From: Chitinophagales bacterium
Lineage (GTDB): Bacteria > Bacteroidota > Bacteroidia > Chitinophagales > Chitinophagaceae
NCBI GenBank assembly: GCA_017303855.1
Contig: JAFLBL010000006.1
Span: forward strand, 1-64,000
Reading direction: 5' to 3'
DNA: 64,000 nt
Part shown: piece after piece, positions 25,391-34,820 of the stretch
Numbering within the stretch: the first letter of the stretch is position 1
Layout: each line of letters begins with the position of its first letter
Position numbers and translations under genes: made by a program
Notes under the pieces: generated by a model
The model's input: only the letters and a program-made list of their open reading frames with translations
What the model was told of the DNA's origin: nothing
The model's database searches: none

Positions 25391-28300
25391 TTAAGCAGCG
25401 AATGTATCACAGTACTGCAGCCATTCGTTTTCGCTGATGAGCATACCGAAAGTCGGGTCGGCACCGGCACCGGCGAATTCGCGCTGCACTTTTAGTTTAA
25501 CTGTTTTGGAGAAGAAAAGGATTTCGATTTTCACTTTTAGCGTGGCTTCACCCCATACACGGCTCACTTTCGTTTCGCCATTGGCGGCAGGTTTCATTTC
25601 TGCAGAGAGACTGAGCAGAAACTCCACCGATACCGTAATCAGGCTGAGAACGGAGAGGGCGCCGTTTACGCGCACATAACCGGTCAACTGAATTTTCTTT
25701 CCGTTTTCTTCTATTTCCATTTTGAAATAGATGCCCCCCATGATACTTACCGCACCACTGGCTACCCCCAGATTGAGGGATACTGCGGCTCCGAATTCCA
25801 GCGCGGCTTCAATGGCTTTGAGTCCCTTCATATCAAACTCTATGGCGAAGAAGCCACCGCCACCAAGGGCAGATACGGTAAGGGTGAAGGGCTGCTGTTT
25901 TTCACAGAAATTGAAACGCAGGGAAAGCGGACTGCCGTCAAATGGTAAACGGATCGCGGCACCGAGGGTGATATTCCGCAGGGTAAACATTCCCAGCTGT
26001 ACATCCGGTAATCCGAGTGTGTATCCTGTGGTTACACCCGAAGGGGTTACATCCAGGAATGGAGGATCACTGAATCCATCGGCAGGAATGAAACGCTGCA
26101 GGTCATTGATAAAGGAAAGGGCCCCGAGAAACTTAATGGGCTCTTTGTCGAGATCAATGGAGAAGTCGAGTTTGGCCGAGGAGTTGACTTTAAAACCAAC
26201 CCGCTTGAACTGCACAGCCGCAATATCCATGAGGATAATATCAAAGGCCCCGATATGCGAATCCAGTTCAAACAGCATGCCTTTGGAACTGTCTTTGAAC
26301 CGCTGCACTTTGGCTTCGATCACCACGTTGCCTGCCGCCGCATTCTTCGGTTTGAATTTACCTACACCGAAATCATAGGTCTTAAGTGTAGCGGCATTCC
26401 AGCTGTATTCGGTAACATACGCTTTATCGGTCTTGTAATTTTTCAGGGCAGGTAAAGCGGTCTTGAGGCTGGGTCCATTCATACTGGTGCTTACCTTATC
26501 GGCTACATTAATAATATCACCCAGTCCGATGGTACCGAATAGTTTTGCGCCCTCATCAAAGAAACTTTTCGGATCGAAGCGGCTGTTCATGATATCGTCC
26601 AGCTTTCCACCCACAGCCCCGAATGTTTTAGATAAACCACTGACGGAGAAATCGGGCATCATGCCGCCTTTGAGTTTGCTCTTGCTGCCACCAAATGCTA
26701 CTGCGGATTCTGCCACCAGTTTGGCAAACACCGCTCCTTTATTTTTCCGCTGATTCGCGGGCTTATTGGATTCATCATCCACCAGCGTTACACTGACGGC
26801 TTTCCGTTCGCCGGTGATATTTTCCAGTGCTTCAATATAGATATCGACTTGTTTACAGGAAGGAGTAAAGCCCGGTTTTTCATTGCTGGTCAGCAGGGCG
26901 GTAAAATCAATCCGCTGTACTTCCACCGTGGTATCACCAGGCTGGCTGCTCCGGGCCAGGGACATTTTTTGTCCGCGGAAAGAGATGTCGCGCCCGGTCA
27001 CCATTTTGTTATAACAACTGATCACTTTGCTGACCTGGTTGCTGTTGATATCATTGCTGCCCGGTTTGATGGTAATATCCGTGGTCAGGAAGACAACAGG
27101 CATGTGGAAGTCGGTCTCATTTCCATCGAGGTCGTAGCCCACCAGTTTAAAACGGAATTCTTTTCCGCCCACCACCGGAATAAACTGCTGATCGGGCTGG
27201 GCACCGAGGTCATTGCAGAATCCTTTGGGCGGATCAATGGTGGGGGTGGCGGTGGTAATGAATTTTATCGTGGAGAAATTAAAGGAACGGAAGGCACCTG
27301 TCTTCGGATCATAGGGATCATATTTCTTTTCCTCCTCCGTGATCACGATGAAGTAACGCTGCCGGTTAACCGCATATCCGCCCTGGGGTTTCCGTTCGGT
27401 AATGCGTACCAGGGAGGCTTCATGGCCAAAGGGGAATATATTACCGGCATAGACTACTTCCACATAGTGATCGCGGGCCATTGTGGCAATATGTTTCCAT
27501 TTCAGCAGGTTGAGACTGCCGATAATACCGGCCGATTCGAGTTCCGTCCGTTTTACTTCCATCTCCGCATCAAACCAGGCACCAAGCGAACTCAGCATCA
27601 GGTTATTTACCAGTACGGGTTTGGGGACAAAGCCGCCGGGCAGGGCCCAGTTGCTGCTCTCGTGTACGATACAGTGGCGGTCATCATTATATAAGGAAGT
27701 GATAAATGAACTGTCGCGGGTGGGCTTGACTTTATAATCACCATTGATATCGGTGGCCCATAGCGCCCGTACCGAGCGGATGGGTTTGAGAATATCGGAA
27801 AGATCTTTTCCGCCAGAACAGTTTCTGCAGGTAAGCCGGGTATGCCAGAGTTCATAGTAGGTACCTGGCGATATGCCGCCAACGGGCCGGCTTTTCAATG
27901 TGGTTTCATGATTCCAGGCACTGTGTTCATTGGGGGAAATGAATAAGCGGTAAGGAAACTCAATACAGGTTTCTTCGGGATGCACGGGCCGGGGTGTTTT
28001 CCCATTCCGGAGCTCGTCCATGATGGCAATTACCTGCGGATTCACCGTTGTCTGGGTGAGGGTAACGGGTGCTTCTGTTTTTTGTATCTGCCTCTCTTCG
28101 GTTTTGGTAGCCGCCCGCCGGTCATTATTCAGTTGTACCTGCCGTTCTGCATTGTTAGCCGGCAGTTGCTGTATCCGGATATTCGGATTATTCAGTACGG
28201 GCTGTTTATTCAGCTCCGGTTGTGTATTTACCGCTTTATTGTCCGGTATATTGGCTTGCCCGATGGGGCCTTCTTTGATCAGTATATTTTTATAGTTATC

Positions 28301-28876
28301 CTGGCCGTCATTCAGATTAAAGACGGGCAGGGTTTTCGGGGAAGCCGCCCGTTTACTGATCACAGGGGTGTATTTATCCCAATTCAGGAGTGCTTCCACG
28401 GTCAGTGGAATACTGCTCACGGAAGCCGGAATGGCAAACACCAGTCTTGATCTTCCGGAGAGATAGGAACGGGCCGGGTAACGCGGTCCCTGTGTCAGCA
28501 TATAATTCTTTTCATTCCCTTTTACGGGGCCGGTCTGTTTGTTTTCAAAATTGGCTGAACCGGCTTCACCTCCTTCTTCGAACGCTTCTTCCGCGAGACT
28601 TTGCGGGGTGAAATAGACAATCAGTAACTGGGGGCCGCTTGTTTTCTGAAGACTGTTATTCCCCGGCGTTTTTTTGTACCCGGTAAATACCAGTTCCAGT
28701 TCCAGCAGGTCTTCAGGCCGGTAAAGGGTCAGTTTTACGGTATCCGCCAGTTCTCTGAACAAGGCATCAAGGGTCTGGTCGATGGTGGCGGGCGAAGCGG
28801 AAATGGCACGTGCGGAACCGGCTCCGGCAGTCAGGGCCAGGAGCTTCAGCAGGCGCCTGCGGGAAGCGTTCATCAT
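25391..28876 (-). CDS. Giant exported protein of unknown function (1161 aa), Tat-type signal
   Basis: A 1161-residue protein. The N-terminus contains SRRRLLK followed by a hydrophobic stretch (LLALTAGAGSARA), matching a twin-arginine signal. A Gln/Asn-rich linker lies around residues 210-275, a TCRNC (CxxC) at about 350, a middle region with a VSVTLVDDESN strand, and a C-terminal third of regular beta strands rich in Gly and Phe (TLTVSALGGGGFFAIEF, GAVSIMGGIYFKMEI). The last part ends near WLQYCDTFAA. I do not recognise a named family. Its neighbour in the same direction is the 1430-aa protein; it is divergent from the JetABC operon. Confidence 0.8.
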   Translation of the reverse strand: MMNASRRRLLKLLALTAGAGSARAISASPATIDQTLDALFRELADTVKLTLYRPEDLLELELVFTGYKKTPGNNSLQKTSGPQLLIVYFTPQSLAEEAFEEGGEAGSANFENKQTGPVKGNEKNYMLTQGPRYPARSYLSGRSRLVFAIPASVSSIPLTVEALLNWDKYTPVISKRAASPKTLPVFNLNDGQDNYKNILIKEGPIGQANIPDNKAVNTQPELNKQPVLNNPNIRIQQLPANNAERQVQLNNDRRAATKTEERQIQKTEAPVTLTQTTVNPQVIAIMDELRNGKTPRPVHPEETCIEFPYRLFISPNEHSAWNHETTLKSRPVGGISPGTYYELWHTRLTCRNCSGGKDLSDILKPIRSVRALWATDINGDYKVKPTRDSSFITSLYNDDRHCIVHESSNWALPGGFVPKPVLVNNLMLSSLGAWFDAEMEVKRTELESAGIIGSLNLLKWKHIATMARDHYVEVVYAGNIFPFGHEASLVRITERKPQGGYAVNRQRYFIVITEEEKKYDPYDPKTGAFRSFNFSTIKFITTATPTIDPPKGFCNDLGAQPDQQFIPVVGGKEFRFKLVGYDLDGNETDFHMPVVFLTTDITIKPGSNDINSNQVSKVISCYNKMVTGRDISFRGQKMSLARSSQPGDTTVEVQRIDFTALLTSNEKPGFTPSCKQVDIYIEALENITGERKAVSVTLVDDESNKPANQRKNKGAVFAKLVAESAVAFGGSKSKLKGGMMPDFSVSGLSKTFGAVGGKLDDIMNSRFDPKSFFDEGAKLFGTIGLGDIINVADKVSTSMNGPSLKTALPALKNYKTDKAYVTEYSWNAATLKTYDFGVGKFKPKNAAAGNVVIEAKVQRFKDSSKGMLFELDSHIGAFDIILMDIAAVQFKRVGFKVNSSAKLDFSIDLDKEPIKFLGALSFINDLQRFIPADGFSDPPFLDVTPSGVTTGYTLGLPDVQLGMFTLRNITLGAAIRLPFDGSPLSLRFNFCEKQQPFTLTVSALGGGGFFAIEFDMKGLKAIEAALEFGAAVSLNLGVASGAVSIMGGIYFKMEIEENGKKIQLTGYVRVNGALSVLSLITVSVEFLLSLSAEMKPAANGETKVSRVWGEATLKVKIEILFFSKTVKLKVQREFAGAGADPTFGMLISENEWLQYCDTFAA

Positions 28877-29182
28877 AAAAAGGGTTAAATGGGTTTCGTT
28901 TTAAATATATACAGATTAAATAAAAACCGGTATGACCTGAATACTTATTATTCAAAAAACTACTAGAATTAGTGATGATCAGCGGGTCAGTCACAGGCGT
29001 ATCCTGTTCTGCTATGCATACTTTCGCCATCAATCCGTTGTTACCCCCCTTCTTTTTTTGTACACAAAATCCACAGTTTTGTCCGGTATAGGCGGATTGT
29101 CCACAAAGCACGATTTCATTGTAAAAAATGATCGTTTTAACCCGTCATTTCCCCTAATTTGTGCCATTACAATAATTGCTGA
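28877..29182. other. Divergent promoter region
   Basis: The 306-bp space separates the giant-protein pair (-) from jetABC (+). On the plus strand CTAATTTG at 29154-29161 fits the -7 box for jetA, 21 bp before its GTG. The rest is AT-rich with no gene or strong hairpin seen. Confidence 0.5.
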
Positions 29183-30649
29183 GTGAACCCGGAAGAATTA
29201 CAACAGATTTACAACTCCAGTCCGTCCGTACAAATGCTGCGCCTGCGCAATGCGCACTGGATTTTACCTTTTTTATACCAGGTATTTAAAGAAGATAACC
29301 GGCATGTGATTCCGGAGGAGTCGCTGATTCAGCTGCTGGCCGAGACGCTGAGCCTGCATGAAGACGGTACCGAGGATATTGAGGAGGCCCGGATTGCCTT
29401 CGGGGAGGATGAACAAACCCGGAGCCGCAAATACCTGATGAGCTGGGTACAAAAACGCCTGCTGCAGGATTTTCAGGATGCGGAAGGCACGATTCTCTAT
29501 CAATTGAGTGCGCATACGGAAAAAGTTTTCCAGTGGATGCACAGTCTGCAGGTGCGTAAACACGTGGGCACAGAGAGCCGGTTTAAACTGCTGTTCAATT
29601 CTCTTCAGGACATTGTGGAGCATACGGAGGACGACCGCAAAAAACGTCTTGAATTATTAAAAGATAAGCGCGCCGAAATTGATAAAGAGATCAAGGCGAT
29701 TGAAATGGGGGTGGCGCCGGAGAATTATACCAATGCCCAGGTAAGTGAGCGGCTTGAACTTTTTACCCGGCTCTGTTATGAACTGATCAGTGATTTCCGG
29801 GAAGTGGAAGATAATTTTAAACAGATTCACCGGGCCATTGTGGAACAACACACCAAGGCCGAACAGGGCAAGGGCGCTATTGTAGGCTTTGCCTTTGAAG
29901 CGTATGATGCCTTGCGTCAGAGCCCGCAGGGCAGAAGCTTCTATGCTTTCTGGGATTTCCTGATATCCCGCACGGGCCAGCAATACTGGAAAGAACTCAC
30001 GGAACAACTGATACAGCTGATTGAGGAGCGCCAGATCAGCGCCGACAGCCTGTTTTTACAAAACGTAAAACACCTGCTGCTGCAACAGGGAAAAACAGTA
30101 TACGACGCAAATGATAAGATGGCCGAGAAACTCAGCCGTATTATCACGGAGAAAGAAATTGCCAAACACCGGAGACTGCGCAAACAGATAGCCGGTATAA
30201 AAGAACTGGTGTTTGACCTGATGGATGAAGAACAGGTGGATTGCTCCATGGGAACGGCCTTTTATTCCGATGTGAAAATGGTGATGGAGCGCAAGCTTAC
30301 CTATCAGCAAAAGAAAACAACGGCTGCCGTAAAACAACCACTGGCCCAGGAGAATGTGATTGCCGATCCGGAACGTTTTTCCAAAATGCTCAATACCGCT
30401 TTTATCGATAAAAAAATATTGTGGCAGCATGTGGAAGCCGTGCTGAAGAACCAGACCACGGCTACACTGAAAGAAATACTGGAAGTGCATCCGCCCGATA
30501 ACGGACTGGCAGAAATAGTAAGCTATTACAGTTTTATAAAAGACAAAAAAGGAAAAGTACAGATCATTGAAAAAACAACCGAACTCATTCCGCTGAACAG
30601 CGAACAGACAAAATTTGCCGAAGTACCCTATCTCCTGTTCAGTAAATAG
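29183..30649 (+). CDS. jetA: JetA/MksF-like protein (DUF3375)
   Basis: A 488-residue protein of the DUF3375 family, the kleisin-like MukF/MksF subunit of MukBEF-type SMC complexes. Landmarks are LRNAHWILPFLYQVFKEDNR near the N-terminus, TEKVFQWMHSLQVRKHVGTE, the long helix KRAEIDKEIKAIE, the block ISDFREVEDNFKQIHRAIVE, and QGRSFYAFWDFLIS. The protein bridges the SMC dimer. The start is forced to GTG at 29183, because the preceding in-frame codon is a stop. It is the first of three tightly packed genes (9 bp and 11 bp gaps). Confidence 0.9.
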   Translation: MNPEELQQIYNSSPSVQMLRLRNAHWILPFLYQVFKEDNRHVIPEESLIQLLAETLSLHEDGTEDIEEARIAFGEDEQTRSRKYLMSWVQKRLLQDFQDAEGTILYQLSAHTEKVFQWMHSLQVRKHVGTESRFKLLFNSLQDIVEHTEDDRKKRLELLKDKRAEIDKEIKAIEMGVAPENYTNAQVSERLELFTRLCYELISDFREVEDNFKQIHRAIVEQHTKAEQGKGAIVGFAFEAYDALRQSPQGRSFYAFWDFLISRTGQQYWKELTEQLIQLIEERQISADSLFLQNVKHLLLQQGKTVYDANDKMAEKLSRIITEKEIAKHRRLRKQIAGIKELVFDLMDEEQVDCSMGTAFYSDVKMVMERKLTYQQKKTTAAVKQPLAQENVIADPERFSKMLNTAFIDKKILWQHVEAVLKNQTTATLKEILEVHPPDNGLAEIVSYYSFIKDKKGKVQIIEKTTELIPLNSEQTKFAEVPYLLFSK

Positions 30650-30658
30650 ACGATTACC

Positions 30659-31255
30659 ATGCAACAGAAAATATTACCGTATACCTCCGTTTTTATAAAG
30701 TTACTCCGCGGTCCGCTCGATTATACCGACAAGACCGCCTGGGAGAAATTGCTGCAATACAAAGTGGAAATCCCGGCCTTCCTGCAACAGCTGGGTCTGC
30801 GGATGATCCTGCATGAAGAAGACGGCTATGCCTATCTCCTCCATGTAAATCCGGAAGAAGAAGATGCCAGTGTGAGCTGGATTATCCGCCGGGCACTGAC
30901 CTATGAGGAGAGTATCATGCTGGTATTGCTGCGGGAGATGATGGCGGAGTTTGAAACAGGTGACAGCAACCATCGTGAGCTGGTAAAAAAACGCCGGGAG
31001 ATAAAAGAGTACGCGGAGTTGTTCTTTAAGGAAAATGCCAGCCGGGTAAAATTCCTGAAAGAGATTGACCGCCTGATTGATAAAACCGCGGAATATGGTT
31101 TCCTGGCCATGACCGATGATCATGAAATAGCCGATGAACAACGGTTCCGGATTAAGAAGATTATTAAAGCCCGGGTGGATGCGGAAGAGCTGGATAGTTT
31201 TTACCAGCAACTGAAGCAGCACAAAGAGAAAGTAAAGACAGTATCCAACCCTTAA
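30659..31255 (+). CDS. jetB: JetB/MksE-like protein (DUF4194)
   Basis: A 198-residue protein of the DUF4194 family, the winged-helix MukE/MksE subunit. It contains GLRMILHEEDGYAYLLHV, then RRALTYEESIMLVLLREMMA, a helix EIKEYAELFFKENASRVKFL, and IIKARVDAEELDSFYQQLKQ near the C-terminus. It binds the kleisin subunit encoded just upstream and modulates DNA entrapment by the SMC ATPase. Confidence 0.9.
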   Translation: MQQKILPYTSVFIKLLRGPLDYTDKTAWEKLLQYKVEIPAFLQQLGLRMILHEEDGYAYLLHVNPEEEDASVSWIIRRALTYEESIMLVLLREMMAEFETGDSNHRELVKKRREIKEYAELFFKENASRVKFLKEIDRLIDKTAEYGFLAMTDDHEIADEQRFRIKKIIKARVDAEELDSFYQQLKQHKEKVKTVSNP

Positions 31256-31266
31256 ACGATTGACGC

Positions 31267-34200
31267 ATGCAGCTGAGTGTATTTAGTACCGATAACCAGA
31301 AGAGTGGTTTCCGTCTCCAGTATATGGAAGTGTTTAACTGGGGCACTTTTGATGATACGATTCATGCCATACATCCCGGTGGTGAAACGAGCCTGCTTAC
31401 CGGGGCGAACGGGAGCGGCAAGACCACATTTGTGGATGCCCTGCTGACCCTGATTGTACCGGAGAAGCGGTACCGGTTTTATAACCAGAGCAGCGGCAGT
31501 GAAAAGAAAGGCGATCGTACGGAAGATACGTATGTGCTTGGGGGTTATGGTACCATTACCAGTGAGAGTACCGGCTCCACCAAGACGCTTTACCTGCGGG
31601 AAAATAAAGACGAAGCCTACAGCATCATTCTGGTCAATTTCGCCAACGAAGCGGAGCAGGTGGTCACCCTGTTCCAGGTACGCTATTTTGTGAATGGCGA
31701 AATGAAAAAACATTTTGGCGTAGCCCATAAGGCGCTGAAGATTGAAGAAGATTTCAAACCCTTTGACCTTGGCGGCGCGTGGAAGAAAGCGATTGATCAG
31801 CGGTACAATAAAGGCAGCCGCAAATTTGTGGAATGGTTTGATGCCGCCAGCCGTTACGCGCAGCGTATTGTGGAGGTACTGGGTATGCAGAGTATTCAGG
31901 CCCTGCACCTGTTTAACCAGACCGTGGGGATTAAAGTACTGGGCAACCTGGATGAGTTTATCCGTACCCATATGCTGGAGCCACGGAATATGGAAGAGCA
32001 GTTCCAGGATTTAAAGAAACATCTTTCCACCCTGCTGGATGCCCGCCGCAATATTGAAAAAGCGGAAGAGCAGCTGAAAATGCTGCAACCGGTAAAGGAT
32101 CAGTACCTGCAGTTTCAGCAACTGAAGCAGGAAAAGGAAGAACTGGAAACACTGCTCAATACCGCGCGTATCTGGAAAAAATATACGCAACACGAATTAC
32201 TCCGTACGGAATCGGACAGCATCCGGCAGCAGGGAAAAGAGCTGGCACAGAAAATTGCACAGCATAAAAAGGAGCTGGCGGAACTGGCAGAAGAAGAACG
32301 GACGATACTGAACCAGATAGACCAGAACCAGGCCGGTCAGCGATTGCAGCAACTGGAAAAATCAAAACAGGAGCTGGAAGAAAAGAAAAATACCGCTACG
32401 GCAAGACTGGAGGAGTTTACCAGCTGGTGCGCTACGCTGCATTTACAGGAAGCAACAGTGCCGGATGAAGCGGCGTATCAGCGGATAAAGAAAGAAAACC
32501 AGCGTAAGCAACTTGCACTGAACACCGAGAAGCGGCTGAATGACGAAGACGAGTATGATGCCCGCAGGAAAAAAGATAACGCTGTGGCGGACAAGGATAT
32601 CGTGGAGAAGGAACTGAATAACCTGCTGGTGAGTAAAAATAATATTCCGGCCTACCTGATCAGCATCCGTGCGCATATCAGTGAAGCCCTGGACATTTTA
32701 CCTCATGAGCTTCCTTTTGCCGGGGAACTGATGCAGGTTAAAACGGATGAACTGCAGTGGCAACCGGCCGTGGAAAAGTTATTACGCCATTTCAGTCTTC
32801 GTTTACTCGTGCCCGATAAATACTATAAGAAAGTAAATAAATATGTAAACCGGGAAAACCTGCGGGCCAGACTGGTGTATGAGCATGTAACGGATAATGC
32901 GTTGGTGCAGCATCCGGAAGAGGGAACCGTGCATGATAAACTGGAGTTTCATCCGGATCATAAACTGGGCAACTGGGTGGAGCAGCAGGTGATCCGGCAG
33001 TTTAATTATGCCTGTATTGAGGATGATAAAAACCTGGACCGGTACAGCAAAGCCGTAACGCTGAACGGCCTTATCAAAAATGGTCAGCGGCATGAGAAGG
33101 ATGACCGTCCCGGAAAGAATGACGCGAGTCATTATGTACTGGGCTGGAACAATGAAAAGAAAAAGCAGGCACTCTTTGCGAAACGGGATGCGCTTTCTGA
33201 TCTGTTGCAACAAACGGCGGAGATCATGGAACGTTGCAGCAATAAGGGCAAACGACTGCAGCATCAGTTTTATGCGGGTAGCCGGATTCAGGAGCATGCG
33301 GGATTTGAAGAGCTTGATATTGCCGGTCTGCAGCGCGGTATTCACAAAGTACTGGAGCAGATGAATGCCCTCACGAAAGAGAATAAGGCATTGACCCAAT
33401 TAAAGAAGCAACTGGAAGATACGCGTGACCGGAAACATACGGCACAGGATCAGCAGGATAAACTGGTACGGGAAGAAGGGGTAATGAACCAGAAGCTGGA
33501 AACCCTGCAACAGCAGCTGGATCAGCTGATCGTGGTGGTGGAGCAGATAAAACCGGAAGAGAAAGATTTACTGCTGCAGTTTCAGCAGCAGCAGTCCGGA
33601 TTTATGAGCCAGATTACCGTTGAGAACCTGGACCAGCAGTTTAGCAGTTTCAGGGATACCAAACAGGCCTTACTGGACAAACTGCAGATCAGTTTGCAGA
33701 AAGCGGAAACCGCACTGAACCGGGCTATCCTGCTAATTAAAAATCCATCGGGGGCTATAACCCAGAAATACCCGGACTGGAGTGGTGATGTGGTGGGCTT
33801 TCCGGAAGACGCGCAGTATGCCAATGAGTATATTGAATGGATGGACAAACTGAGTTCGGAGAACCTCCCTAAATACAAACGCGATTTTGAAAACTATATC
33901 AGTGATACCATTACCTATAAGATCGGTGGATTGAATGAAGAGCTGGATAAATGGGAGCGGGAGATCAGTAACAGTATTGTAAAACTGAATCAGTCGCTCA
34001 GCGGCATCAACTTCAACCGGATGCCGGATACCTATGTGCAGCTGAGAAAGCAACCGGTACAGGCGGGTTCCGAGATCCGGGAATTCAGGAATCAGTTGCT
34101 GGATGCTTTGCCCCAGGCGGCCAACTGGCAACAGAGCAGTTTTGAAGAGAAGGCGCTCCATTTCACACAGAAGATACAACCGCTGATTGCGGAGCTTGAT

Positions 34201-34707
34201 GCCAGTGATACGTACCGTAATAAAGTGATGGATGTACGGAACTGGTTTGAGTTCTGGGCGGATGAGAAATACCGGAGCAACAATGAAACCAAGAAAACCT
34301 ATCGCCAGATGGGTCAGTTATCCGGCGGGGAAAAAGCGCAGCTGACGTACACGATACTCTGTTCGGCTATTGCCTACCAGTTTGGCATTACCCGGGAGGG
34401 ACGTGCCAGCAAGAGTCTCCGTTTTATTGCGGTGGATGAAAGTTTCAGTAACCAGGACGAGGAAAAAGCCACGTACCTGATGGAGTTGTGCAAGCAGTTG
34501 CACCTGCAGTTACTGGTGGTAACCCCGAGTGATAAGATTCAGATTGTGCAGGATTTTATCGCGCATGTGCACCTGGTGCAGCGCGTGCAGAACCGGCACA
34601 GTGTGGTGTATAATATGACGGTGAAGGAACTGCGTGACAAGATCGACGGCGGCACCATTGAGGCTGTAAAAGAACCAAAGAAAGCGAAGAAGACAGTAGT
34701 GGGTTGA
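31267..34707 (+). CDS. jetC: JetC/MksB-like SMC ATPase
   Basis: A 1146-residue SMC-type ATPase. Walker A is LTGANGSGKTT (about residues 44-54), two long coiled-coil arms flank a central hinge-like segment (about 440-560), and the C-terminal head has the ABC signature LSGGEKAQL (about 1018) and Walker B IAVDESFSNQDEEKA (about 1053). The family drives DNA loop extrusion; in Wadjet systems the complex recognises and cuts plasmid DNA through JetD. The next gene on this strand is far away and unrelated, so no JetD nuclease (DUF3322/DUF2220) is encoded here. The stop codon overlaps a heptamer array. Confidence 0.93.
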   Translation: MQLSVFSTDNQKSGFRLQYMEVFNWGTFDDTIHAIHPGGETSLLTGANGSGKTTFVDALLTLIVPEKRYRFYNQSSGSEKKGDRTEDTYVLGGYGTITSESTGSTKTLYLRENKDEAYSIILVNFANEAEQVVTLFQVRYFVNGEMKKHFGVAHKALKIEEDFKPFDLGGAWKKAIDQRYNKGSRKFVEWFDAASRYAQRIVEVLGMQSIQALHLFNQTVGIKVLGNLDEFIRTHMLEPRNMEEQFQDLKKHLSTLLDARRNIEKAEEQLKMLQPVKDQYLQFQQLKQEKEELETLLNTARIWKKYTQHELLRTESDSIRQQGKELAQKIAQHKKELAELAEEERTILNQIDQNQAGQRLQQLEKSKQELEEKKNTATARLEEFTSWCATLHLQEATVPDEAAYQRIKKENQRKQLALNTEKRLNDEDEYDARRKKDNAVADKDIVEKELNNLLVSKNNIPAYLISIRAHISEALDILPHELPFAGELMQVKTDELQWQPAVEKLLRHFSLRLLVPDKYYKKVNKYVNRENLRARLVYEHVTDNALVQHPEEGTVHDKLEFHPDHKLGNWVEQQVIRQFNYACIEDDKNLDRYSKAVTLNGLIKNGQRHEKDDRPGKNDASHYVLGWNNEKKKQALFAKRDALSDLLQQTAEIMERCSNKGKRLQHQFYAGSRIQEHAGFEELDIAGLQRGIHKVLEQMNALTKENKALTQLKKQLEDTRDRKHTAQDQQDKLVREEGVMNQKLETLQQQLDQLIVVVEQIKPEEKDLLLQFQQQQSGFMSQITVENLDQQFSSFRDTKQALLDKLQISLQKAETALNRAILLIKNPSGAITQKYPDWSGDVVGFPEDAQYANEYIEWMDKLSSENLPKYKRDFENYISDTITYKIGGLNEELDKWEREISNSIVKLNQSLSGINFNRMPDTYVQLRKQPVQAGSEIREFRNQLLDALPQAANWQQSSFEEKALHFTQKIQPLIAELDASDTYRNKVMDVRNWFEFWADEKYRSNNETKKTYRQMGQLSGGEKAQLTYTILCSAIAYQFGITREGRASKSLRFIAVDESFSNQDEEKATYLMELCKQLHLQLLVVTPSDKIQIVQDFIAHVHLVQRVQNRHSVVYNMTVKELRDKIDGGTIEAVKEPKKAKKTVVG

Positions 34708-34733
34708 GATGTGAGATGTCAGATGTGGGATGT
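34706..34733 (+). repeat. Heptamer array (GAGATGT type)x4
   Basis: Units GAGATGT, GAGATGT, CAGATGT and GGGATGT in phase. The array starts inside the stop codon of jetC (34705-34707). Confidence 0.9.
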
Positions 34734-34759
34734 CAGTAGCGATGCCGAATGGAGGTGCC

Positions 34760-34780
34760 GTATCTCGTACTTCGTACTTG
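34760..34780. repeat. Heptamer array (GTACTTC type)x3
   Basis: Units GTATCTC, GTACTTC and GTACTTG, the same family as at 7283-7310 and 36442-36482. It sits between the convergent jetC and 5'-nucleotidase genes. Confidence 0.8.
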
Positions 34781-34820
34781 AAAGACCGGATGGTGGATGT
34801 TTGACTTTATTGAATAAACA

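Noticed and set aside
26849..27694. 281-codon plus-strand open frame
   Set aside because: It lies opposite the 1161-aa gene, whose frame has coherent composition; this one is a shadow due to base composition.
30056..30664. 202-codon minus-strand open frame
   Set aside because: It is antisense to jetA, which is a clear DUF3375 member.
34708..34820. Search for a jetD remnant after jetC
   Set aside because: The interval contains only heptamer arrays; no DUF3322/DUF2220-like residues in any frame.
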